From NCBI RefSeq assembly GCF_016616425.1, contig NZ_CP067101.1, positions 3,038,001 to 3,102,000 on the forward strand: a DNA stretch of 64,000 nt, in the 5' to 3' direction. The notes below the pieces were generated by a model that worked only from the letters and a program-made list of their open reading frames with translations, searched no databases and had not been told where the DNA came from. This DNA is from Bradyrhizobium diazoefficiens. GTDB taxonomy: Bacteria; Pseudomonadota; Alphaproteobacteria; Rhizobiales; Xanthobacteraceae. Shown in pieces: positions 17,335 to 25,457 of the stretch. Numbering within the stretch: the stretch's first letter is position 1; the number at the start of each line of letters is the position of its first letter. The position numbers were made by a program, and so were the translations under genes.

Positions 17335-19317
17335 ATGGATTCCGTGAACGCGACCAGCCGCGAAGCCCTGGAATCGGAGGTCCTGGAATCGAAGGTGTTG
17401 GAATCGAGCATTGCGTCGGCGACGCAAGGCGTCCTCGGCTTCCAGCAACCCGACGGCCATTGGGTTTTCGAGCTCGAGGCCGATTGCACGATTCCGGCCG
17501 AGTACATCCTGCTGCGCCACTTTCTCGCCGAGCCGGTCGATGCCGTGCTCGAAGCCAAGATCGCCAATTATCTTCGTCGCGTGCAGGGCGCCCATGGCGG
17601 CTGGCCGCTGGTGCATGACGGCGAGTTCGACATGAGCGCCAGCGTGAAGGCCTATTTCGCACTGAAGATGATCGGCGACTCCGTCGACGCGCCGCACATG
17701 GTGCGTGCGCGCGAGGCGATCCATGCGCGCGGCGGCGCAATTCACAGCAACGTCTTCACGCGCTTCCTGCTTGCGATGTACGGCGTGGTGACCTGGCGCG
17801 CGGTGCCGGTGCTGCCGATCGAGATCGTGCTGCTGCCGTTCTGGTCGCCGTTCCACCTCAACAAGATCTCCTACTGGGCGCGCACCACCATGGTGCCGTT
17901 GATGGTGCTCGCAGCGCTCAAGCCTCGCGCGAAGAATCCGCTAGGTGTCGGCATCGACGAGTTGTTCCTCCAGGATCCGCGCTCGATCGGCATGACGGCC
18001 AAGGCACCGCACCAGAGCATGGCCTGGTTCGTGCTGTTCCGCGCGCTCGACGGCATCTTGCGTGTGGTCGAGCCGATGTTTCCCAAGAGCCTGCGCAAGC
18101 GCGCCATCGATGCGGCGCTCGCCTTCATCGAGGACCGACTCAACGGCGAGGACGGCATGGGCGCGATTTTTCCGCCGATGGCCAACATCGTCATGATGTA
18201 CGACGCGCTCGGCAAGGACGAGAATTATCCGCCGCGGGCCGCGACGCGGCGGGGCATCGACAAGCTGCTCATCATCGGCGAGCAGGAGGCCTATTGCCAG
18301 CCCTGCGTCTCGCCGGTGTGGGATACGACGCTGACGGCGCATGCGCTGCTGGAAGCCGGCGGTGACAAGGCGGTGCCGGCAGCCAGGCAGGGCCTCGATT
18401 GGCTGATCCCGAGGCAGGAGCTCGAGGTGAAGGGCGACTGGGCGGTGAAGCGGCCCGACGTGCGTCCGGGCGGCTGGGCCTTTCAGTACAACAACGCGCA
18501 TTACCCCGACCTCGACGACACCGCCGTGGTGGTGATGTCGATGGATCGCATGCGCCGCGAGCACGGCGCGACCGGTTATGATTCCGCGATCGCCCGCGGC
18601 CGGGAGTGGATCGAGGGCATGCAGAGCGACGACGGCGGCTGGGCCGCCTTCGACGTCAATAATCTCGAATACTATCTGAACAACATCCCGTTCTCGGACC
18701 ATGGCGCGCTGCTCGACCCGCCGACCGAGGACGTCACCGCGCGCTGCATCTCGATGCTGGCCCAGCTCGGCGAGACCGCGAAGACCAGCAAGCAAGTGGC
18801 CGAAGGGGTCGCTTACTTGCGGAAGACCCAGCATCCGGAGGGCTCCTGGTACGGCCGCTGGGGCATGAACTTCATCTATGGAACCTGGTCGGTGCTCTGC
18901 GCCCTCAACATGGCCGGGGTCGACCACAAGGACCCCATGATTCGGAAGGCCGCCGCCTGGCTGGTCTCGATCCAGAACGAGGACGGCGGCTGGGGTGAGG
19001 ATGCCGTCAGCTACCGCCTGGACTACCGGGGATGGGAGGCCGCCCCCTCGACCGCCTCGCAAACGGCATGGGCCTTGCTTGCCCTCATGGCGGCAGGCGA
19101 GGTTGATCACCCCGCCGTCGCCCGCGGGGTGGAGTACCTGATTGCAACACAGAACGAAAAAGGACTGTGGGACGAGCAGCGGTATACCGCCACAGGCTTC
19201 CCCCGCGTGTTCTATCTACGGTATCATGGTTACCCAAAGTTCTTTCCGCTGTGGGCGTTGGCGCGGTATCGGAACTTGCGGAACACCAACAGCAGGGTGG
19301 TAGGGGTCGGAATGTGA
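17335..19317 (+). CDS. shc: Squalene-hopene cyclase
   Basis: Shc (HpnF) cyclises squalene to hopene/hopanol in one step on the inner membrane. The 660-residue protein has the catalytic DXDD motif as DLDD at residues 392-395, several QW motifs (for example EDGGWGED near the C-terminus and SDDGGWAAFDVNN) and the conserved WDTTLTAHALLEAG region. Length and order match class II triterpene cyclases. The N-terminus carries a short imperfect tandem repeat (ALESE-VLESK-VLESS). It follows hpnE by 51 bp and hpnG overlaps its stop. Confidence 0.96.
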   Translation: MDSVNATSREALESEVLESKVLESSIASATQGVLGFQQPDGHWVFELEADCTIPAEYILLRHFLAEPVDAVLEAKIANYLRRVQGAHGGWPLVHDGEFDMSASVKAYFALKMIGDSVDAPHMVRAREAIHARGGAIHSNVFTRFLLAMYGVVTWRAVPVLPIEIVLLPFWSPFHLNKISYWARTTMVPLMVLAALKPRAKNPLGVGIDELFLQDPRSIGMTAKAPHQSMAWFVLFRALDGILRVVEPMFPKSLRKRAIDAALAFIEDRLNGEDGMGAIFPPMANIVMMYDALGKDENYPPRAATRRGIDKLLIIGEQEAYCQPCVSPVWDTTLTAHALLEAGGDKAVPAARQGLDWLIPRQELEVKGDWAVKRPDVRPGGWAFQYNNAHYPDLDDTAVVVMSMDRMRREHGATGYDSAIARGREWIEGMQSDDGGWAAFDVNNLEYYLNNIPFSDHGALLDPPTEDVTARCISMLAQLGETAKTSKQVAEGVAYLRKTQHPEGSWYGRWGMNFIYGTWSVLCALNMAGVDHKDPMIRKAAAWLVSIQNEDGGWGEDAVSYRLDYRGWEAAPSTASQTAWALLALMAAGEVDHPAVARGVEYLIATQNEKGLWDEQRYTATGFPRVFYLRYHGYPKFFPLWALARYRNLRNTNSRVVGVGM

Positions 19318-20063
19318 CTTTGGGGACGGGGGACTGTTTTACCGCGGGTAATACCATCGACCCGCGGCCGATACTGATCGTGACTGGACTGGTTCAGGAG
19401 GCCCGCATCGCGGCCGGGCCGGGAATGGCGGTCATCTGTTCATCCAGCAGCCCGACCCAGTTGCGGGCGCTGCTGACCGTGGTGGATCCCGAGACGATTC
19501 GCGGCGTGATCTCGTTCGGCGTGGCAGGCGGGCTCGACCCGAGCTTGCGCTCCGGCGACGTCGTGCTGGCGACCGAAGTGCTCTCCGGCGACACCCGCTG
19601 GGCCGCGGGGCTCTCGCTCGGCGACGATTTGATCGAGCGCCTGACGTCGGGGCGCCGCCGCGTGGTGCGCGGCAGCCTCGCCGGCGCCGAGCAAGTGGTC
19701 ACCGGACGCTCCTGCAAGGCGGCACTGCACTCGGAGACCGGAGCCTCTGCCGTCGACATGGAAAGCCACATCGCGGCGGCCTACGCCGCTGAAGCCGGGC
19801 TGCCCTTCGCCGCGGTCCGCGTCATCAGCGATCCCGCCCATCGCGCGCTGCCGACGCTTGCGCGCGCCGCGATCAAGCCGAACGGCCAGATCGACCTCGC
19901 CGCCGTGCTGCGCGGCATCGTGCGCAACCCGGCGACGCTGCATGCGCTGGTCTCGACCGGCCTCGACTTCAACCGCGCGCTGCGGAGCTTGCGCGGCTGC
20001 CGGGACTATTTGATCGGGACGGAGCTCGTCGGCAGCGAGGCGCTGGTGTCCGAGGCGGCCTGA
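19314..20063 (+). CDS. hpnG: Hopanoid phosphorylase HpnG
   Basis: HpnG is a nucleoside-phosphorylase-like enzyme that removes adenine from adenosylhopane to give ribosylhopane, acting after HpnH. The 249-residue reading from GTG 19314, which overlaps the shc stop by 4 bp, starts just before PRPILIVTGLVQEARIA. The family core is visible as GVISFGVAGGLDPSLRSGDVVLATEV and GASAVDMESHIAAAYAAEAGLPFAAVRVISD, where the Glu of DMES is the nucleoside-binding residue. Longer ATG starts lie inside shc and give non-family sequence. Confidence 0.9.
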   Translation: MTLGTGDCFTAGNTIDPRPILIVTGLVQEARIAAGPGMAVICSSSSPTQLRALLTVVDPETIRGVISFGVAGGLDPSLRSGDVVLATEVLSGDTRWAAGLSLGDDLIERLTSGRRRVVRGSLAGAEQVVTGRSCKAALHSETGASAVDMESHIAAAYAAEAGLPFAAVRVISDPAHRALPTLARAAIKPNGQIDLAAVLRGIVRNPATLHALVSTGLDFNRALRSLRGCRDYLIGTELVGSEALVSEAA

Positions 20064-20080
20064 GCGGTAGCTTCGAGCTG

Positions 20081-20107
20081 AAAAAAAAGCCCGGTCGATC
20101 GACAGGC
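20081..20107 (-). terminator. Weak minus-strand terminator
   Basis: Read on the minus strand, an imperfect stem around GTC-GATC-GAC ends in eight T residues. It would end the crotonase gene. The A-run with preceding GAGCTG resembles the start of the hpnH terminator at 22811-22850, and may be a broken relative of it. Confidence 0.4.
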
Positions 20108-20115
20108 GCCAGGGA

Positions 20116-21111
20116 TCAGCGACCGTGGAAAGCGGGAAGGCGCTTTTCCCGAAGCGCCCGGAAATATTCCTCGTGGTCGTCGCTCTGCGCAAGTCGTGCA
20201 AGTTCGGGAAACAGCGCCGCGTAGGCGGCTTCCTGGCCTTCGCTGAGCGCGCGGTGGGCCGAAGTCATTGTCGCTCGAATCCCAAGCGGAGCTGCGGCGG
20301 AGATCTTTCGAGCGACCTCGATCGCCCGATCGAGTTGCTTACCAGGTGGTGTCACGAACTGAACGAGGCCCATCCGGTATGCCTCGTCGGCGCCCCATTC
20401 GTCGCCTGTCAGCATATAGCGCATCGCATTCGCCCAACCCGCTTCGCGGACAAAAGTGATCGTTGCGCCACCGGCCGGGAAATGGCCGCGGGTGACTTCC
20501 GGCTGTGCGAAGACGGTATTGCTTGCGGCAATCCGGACATCGGCAGCGAGAAAAAGCTCGTGGCCTGCGCCTTGGCACTTGCCCTGCACGGCGACAACGA
20601 GTGGCTTCTCGCGACGCGGGGGAATGGTGCCCACCGGATTGATGAACTGGGGCGTTTCCGGGAAGCGACCGGTGCGTAGGACTGGTGCCCAGCTTTCGGC
20701 ATCAAGGACGCCGCCGACGAAGTCCGCACCTTGGGAGTAGAGGACCGCAACACGTAGAGCGTCATCGTGATCGAGCATATACATCAAACGGCCCAAACCG
20801 ATAACGCTCGACAGTTCGACGCGGTCGGTGTCTTGCCGAATGCCTATCATCAGAATAGAGCCGTCCAGCCGCTCCACCCTGACGTTGCTCGGCATCGCTC
20901 CCTGACCCGTCGGAGCAGGCGCAACCGGCTGTTGGCCCAGCGCGAGGGTTGGGCTGGCGGCGAGGAGCGCAGCGGTCGCGCCGGCAGCCAAAAAGGCTCG
21001 GCGATGCAATCCACCCTCGTCCGTCTCGGAGAATTGCTGAGTGATCTGCCGCGGGGGATCTTGCTCGGGTACGTCGCTGCGATTGTTGAGCTCACCAAGG
21101 ACCTCGGTCAT
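20116..21111 (-). CDS. Crotonase-fold protein with Tat-type signal sequence
   Basis: A 331-residue enoyl-CoA hydratase/isomerase-family protein. After a 37-residue leader comes HRRAFLAAGATAALLAASPT, a twin-arginine signal pattern with hydrophobic core and an Ala-Leu-Gly cleavage region. The crotonase domain follows, with an oxyanion-hole segment GADFVGGVLD and Glu-bearing motifs GAGHELFLAADVRIA and QPEVTRGHFPAGG at the places of the two catalytic glutamates of enoyl-CoA hydratase. AGAGGA precedes the ATG at a good distance, supporting the long N-terminus. CoA substrates are not expected outside the cytoplasm, so the substrate is unclear. It lies in an island between hpnG and hpnH. Confidence 0.8.
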   Translation of the reverse strand: MTEVLGELNNRSDVPEQDPPRQITQQFSETDEGGLHRRAFLAAGATAALLAASPTLALGQQPVAPAPTGQGAMPSNVRVERLDGSILMIGIRQDTDRVELSSVIGLGRLMYMLDHDDALRVAVLYSQGADFVGGVLDAESWAPVLRTGRFPETPQFINPVGTIPPRREKPLVVAVQGKCQGAGHELFLAADVRIAASNTVFAQPEVTRGHFPAGGATITFVREAGWANAMRYMLTGDEWGADEAYRMGLVQFVTPPGKQLDRAIEVARKISAAAPLGIRATMTSAHRALSEGQEAAYAALFPELARLAQSDDHEEYFRALREKRLPAFHGR

Positions 21112-21231
21112 TGCTGTGTTCCTCTTCTAGTGCTTCGCATTGCCTAAAAGAGATACGGCGGCATTCAGCTTGCGGCTATCGAGGATAACGTTAACAGGCC
21201 ATGAAGGAGAGCTTCACAGTCAAACAAGGCG

Positions 21232-21263
21232 GGAAATTACGGTGACAGGAAATTACGGTGACA
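21232..21263. repeat. 16-bp tandem duplication at left end of transposase unit
   Basis: GGAAATTACGGTGACA occurs twice head-to-tail at 21232-21247 and 21248-21263; the second copy runs into the left inverted repeat of the RAYT unit. A related single copy is at 22558. Confidence 0.85.
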
Positions 21264-22000
21264 GTGCACTCAATTGACACCGCCCGCTTTCGCGGTCATG
21301 CTGCGGCATGACTCGTCTTGCCCGTGTCGTCATCCCCGGTCATCCCCACCATGTCACCCAGCGCGGCAATGGCCGGGCGCGCACGTTCTTCGAGGACGCC
21401 GACTATGCGCTGTATCGCGACCTGCTCGCTGCGAATTGCAAAGCCGCCGGCGTCGAGGTGTGGGCCTGGTGCCTGATGCCGAACCATGTGCACCTCATCC
21501 TGGTGCCGTCCGATTCCGACGGGCTGCGCCGCGCACTTGCGCGCGTGCATCGCTCCTATGCCGGGACCATCCAGGCGCGACGGAAGCGCACCGGTCATTT
21601 CTGGCAGGGCCGTTTCGGTGCCGTCGTGATGGACGAACAGCATCTTGCGGCGGCGCTGCGTTACGTATCGCTCAATCCGGTGCGGGCGCGCCTGGTGCGG
21701 CGCGCACAGGATTGGCGCTGGTCGAGCACGCGCGCGCATTTGCGCGGCAAGGACGACGGCCTGACCGCACTGGCGCCGATCCGCGATCGTTTTCCGCGGT
21801 TCGCCGATTTGCTGGCAACCGAACCGGAAGCCGATTTGTTCGACGCGCTGCGTTCCGCGGAGAGCATCGGCCGCCCGCTCGGAGACAACCGCTTTTTCGT
21901 CCGCATCGAACGCCAGACCGGGCGCGTCCTTAAGCCGGCCAAGCGCGGCCCCAAGCGGTCGGTGGGGGAGGCCGGTATTTAGTGCACTGTCACCGTAATT
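21251..22000. mobile_element. REP-associated transposase (RAYT) unit with 20-bp inverted repeats
   Basis: AATTACGGTGACAGTGCACT (21251-21270) recurs as its exact reverse complement at 21981-22000, flanking one transposase gene. The 750-bp unit has no target-site duplication that I can see, as expected for RAYT elements, which mobilise short palindromes rather than behaving as classical insertion sequences. An internal hairpin (TCATGC/GCATGA, 21296-21311) covers the transposase start codon. Confidence 0.8.
21308..21982 (+). CDS. REP-associated tyrosine transposase (Y1/IS200-like)
   Basis: A 224-residue single-strand DNA transposase of the HUH/Y1 superfamily. The HUH motif is WCLMPNHVHLILVP near residue 58; the N-terminal HHVTQRGNGR block and the catalytic Tyr in ARVHRSYAGTI near residue 93 are typical for RAYTs, as are FWQGRFGAVVMDEQHLAAALRYVSLNPVRA and the WSS motif that follows. 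The protein appears intact. The stop codon touches the right inverted repeat. The start ATG sits in a hairpin, which may limit translation. Confidence 0.9.
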   Translation: MTRLARVVIPGHPHHVTQRGNGRARTFFEDADYALYRDLLAANCKAAGVEVWAWCLMPNHVHLILVPSDSDGLRRALARVHRSYAGTIQARRKRTGHFWQGRFGAVVMDEQHLAAALRYVSLNPVRARLVRRAQDWRWSSTRAHLRGKDDGLTALAPIRDRFPRFADLLATEPEADLFDALRSAESIGRPLGDNRFFVRIERQTGRVLKPAKRGPKRSVGEAGI

Positions 22001-22037
22001 GGTCGGCGTCGTTGTCACTACCGTCACACGAGGCAAT

Positions 22038-22493
22038 ATGGTGTGGCATATTTACCTAAGAAATCGCACGGTGTTCATTCCGACGGTAGCGGAGACTGAC
22101 GCGGGCTTCTACCTTGACGAAGACCCTGTTGAGGTCGTTTCCGTAACTGATACCGAAGCTTTGCAACACGCCGTCAAACAAGTCATTGGCCGGGGCAATC
22201 CCAAAGTCCCAACGCCAACACGCGCCGCCTTCCCCAAACCTGTCGTGCTCAAATACGCGAGGGTAAAATCTTGGCCTGCCTTTGAAAGGGGTTGTTTATA
22301 CTGGACGATCGTGAAGAAGGATGGGGTCCATCACCTCATCCAAGGCCGGAAGCGGGCCGATCGCGGTTGGGAGGACGATCCCGAGCGCATCGAATCGCTT
22401 CCGCCCGGGGCTGGTATTGATGAGGTTGCTCAACGAGTGACTTCCTCTGTGCAAGCGGCGCTCGAAACTCCCGAAGAACTTCGATCGAAGTAG
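22038..22493 (+). CDS. Hypothetical protein in accessory island
   Basis: A 151-residue soluble protein starting at ATG 22038 (GAGG five bases ahead), which I do not recognise. It begins VWHIYLRNRTVFIPTVAETDAGFYLDEDPVEVV, has a central LKYARVKSWPAFERGCLYWTIVKKDGVHHLIQGRKRADRGW (read as pieces) and ends in a helix with EVAQRVTSSVQAAL. There are no signal peptide, membrane segments or cofactor motifs. It is less GC-rich than its neighbours, which with the adjoining transposase unit suggests acquired DNA. Confidence 0.6.
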   Translation: MVWHIYLRNRTVFIPTVAETDAGFYLDEDPVEVVSVTDTEALQHAVKQVIGRGNPKVPTPTRAAFPKPVVLKYARVKSWPAFERGCLYWTIVKKDGVHHLIQGRKRADRGWEDDPERIESLPPGAGIDEVAQRVTSSVQAALETPEELRSK

Positions 22494-22824
22494 CGAATCG
22501 GAATTGCTGGAAAAAAGACGATCTGATTCCGTCTTGATCCCCTTTTGATTTACAGTGGATTTACGGTGACAGTGCTGGACTGCACCCCTGAAGTGAGAGA
22601 CACGGCAATTCCCGGGACTGTGCAGTTCCTCTCGCACTGTTTGCCCGGAGGTTGGACATCAACGATTCCGCGGGGCCGTCTACGGCCATTAGGTGTTGCC
22701 ATTTTCGGATGGCCAAAATGGCATAGGTGCCGCTTTTGCGGGAGGGCGGCCCAGTCTCGCAAGGGGAGGCCGCCCGCGGATCGACTCAGCTCTTCCCCTG
22801 CCGCTTGAGCTGGAAAAAAGAAAA
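22494..22824. other. Non-coding island end with repeat remnants
   Basis: No convincing gene is present. The stretch holds a diverged copy of the RAYT end repeat (22558-22576) and a perfect 9-bp inverted repeat TGCCATTTT / AAAATGGCA (22697-22705 and 22715-22723). The segment up to the hpnH terminator is probably the right part of the acquired island. Confidence 0.5.
22558..22576. repeat. Diverged copy of RAYT-end repeat
   Basis: GGATTTACGGTGACAGTGC matches the left end of the RAYT unit (GGAAATTACGGTGACAGTGC) except for one base and a one-base gap. It lies about 560 bp beyond the right inverted repeat and in the same orientation as the left one. Confidence 0.7.
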
Positions 22825-22850
22825 GGCCCGATCGCATCAGCGATCGGGCC
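22825..22850 (-). terminator. Rho-independent terminator of ispH-hpnH
   Basis: GGCCCGATCGC and GCGATCGGGCC form a perfect 11-bp stem with a 4-base loop. On the minus strand it is followed by TTTTCTTTTTT, 22 bp past the hpnH stop. A short GTTTTC on the plus side may let it act in both directions. Confidence 0.9.
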
Positions 22851-22872
22851 GTTTTCGTTGGTCGCTGCTTGC

Positions 22873-24033
<1,161 letters not shown>

Positions 24034-24069
24034 TACAAGTTTCTTTCTGGGCTTTTCAATTCGGATGGG

Positions 24070-24996
24070 TCAGCTCGCAGCCAGTTGGGCCGGAAGCCGG
24101 AATTCGATGTTTTCCTCGCGGCCCGGCAGCACCTGGACCTTGACCGGTCCGATCCGCCGCATCGCTTCGATGACGTCATCCACGAGTACCTCAGGCGCCG
24201 AAGCGCCGGCCGTGATGCCGACGCTCCTGGCATTTTTCAACCACTGCGGATCGAGCTCGCTGCCGTCGGCAATCAAATAACTCGCGACGCCGGCTTCGGT
24301 GCCGATTTCGCGAAGCCGGTTCGAGTTCGAGCTGTTGGCGGCGCCCACCACCAGGATCACGTCGACCAGCTTGCTCAAGTTCCTTATCGCAGATTGGCGG
24401 TTCTGTGTCGCATAGCAGATATCCCGGATATCCGGGCCTTGAATATCTGTAAAGCGGGCCTGAAGAGCCGCAATGATGTCCTTGGTGTCGTCGATCGAGA
24501 GGGTGGTCTGGGTGATGTAGGCCACTGGCGTATCCGCCGGCAGCGTCAGCGTCGTAACCTCTTGAACATTTTGGACAAGCAGCACGGGGGCGGGAACCTG
24601 GCCCATCGTGCCCTCGACCTCGGGGTGGCCGGCATGACCGATCAGGATCAGCGTGCGACCCCTGTCGATGTAGCGCTTCCCCTGATTGTGAACTTTCGTG
24701 ACCAGGGGGCAGGTGGCATCGAGTACCGGCAGGCCGCGTGCGGCGGCCTCTTCCTCGACGCTGCGGCCGACGCCGTGGGCGCTGAAAACCGTCACCGCCT
24801 TTGGCGGAACCTCGGAGAGCTCCTCGACGAAGATTGCGCCTTTGTTCTTCAGGGTCTCGACGACGTATTTGTTGTGCACGATCTCGTGGCGCACGTAGAC
24901 AGGCGGGCCGTACTTCTCCAGCGCCCGTTCCACGATCTCGATCGCACGCACCACGCCCGCGCAGAAGCCACGCGGTTGCGCCAGATAAACTTCCAT
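24070..24996 (-). CDS. ispH: 4-hydroxy-3-methylbut-2-enyl diphosphate reductase
   Basis: IspH (LytB) is the last enzyme of the MEP pathway, making IPP and DMAPP with a 4Fe-4S cluster. The 308-residue product from ATG 24996 keeps three cluster cysteines in [21 protein letters not shown] and [10 protein letters not shown], the catalytic Glu in VEGTMGQV and substrate-binding His residues in ARHEIV-like and HAGHPEV segments. An upstream TTG would add only six residues and is less likely. In this position it feeds the neighbouring hopanoid genes; whether it is the sole ispH of the genome cannot be judged here. Confidence 0.94.
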   Translation of the reverse strand: MEVYLAQPRGFCAGVVRAIEIVERALEKYGPPVYVRHEIVHNKYVVETLKNKGAIFVEELSEVPPKAVTVFSAHGVGRSVEEEAAARGLPVLDATCPLVTKVHNQGKRYIDRGRTLILIGHAGHPEVEGTMGQVPAPVLLVQNVQEVTTLTLPADTPVAYITQTTLSIDDTKDIIAALQARFTDIQGPDIRDICYATQNRQSAIRNLSKLVDVILVVGAANSSNSNRLREIGTEAGVASYLIADGSELDPQWLKNARSVGITAGASAPEVLVDDVIEAMRRIGPVKVQVLPGREENIEFRLPAQLAAS

Positions 24997-25457
24997 TGGA
25001 TGCCCATCACGCAAGTTGCACCAATCCGCTTCTCAAGTTCTCGCGGCACTCGATACTGCCAATGAGTTGCAATATCTGCACCATTGCTTCGCGCACGCGG
25101 TAGCTGCCCATCCCGGTTTGGGTTCCGGTGCATGGAGGCGCAACACTTTGTGTCAAAAAATCGGCGTCAAGGAAAGGTCGAATGAAACTTGGGCGCCTTG
25201 GTCGGGCAACCATTGAGGTAATATAGTAAGGCAATCGACGAGTTTAAGATGGGCAACATCTGTGCCCACCCCTTCGTCACTTTCCCGCCTCAACTCCCCG
25301 GCTATACCGACCGGCCGCATGATTTTGCCCGGCCTCCCGCCGTTTACCGCGAAGCTCGGCGCGGCGAGAACCGCTCAAAGCAGCGATAGGTTTCGCCCGG
25401 GAACTCAGATAAACAGCGGGCGTTTCCGGCAAGCTGTTAACCGCAGAAAGAAATGAA
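24997..25457. other. Divergent promoter region of ispH-hpnH and hpnN
   Basis: This 461-bp gap separates the minus-strand ispH-hpnH pair from plus-strand hpnN, so both promoters should lie here. I see no reliable gene, no strong palindrome and no convincing -35/-10 pair; the stretch near 25200-25250 is locally AT-rich. Confidence 0.4.
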
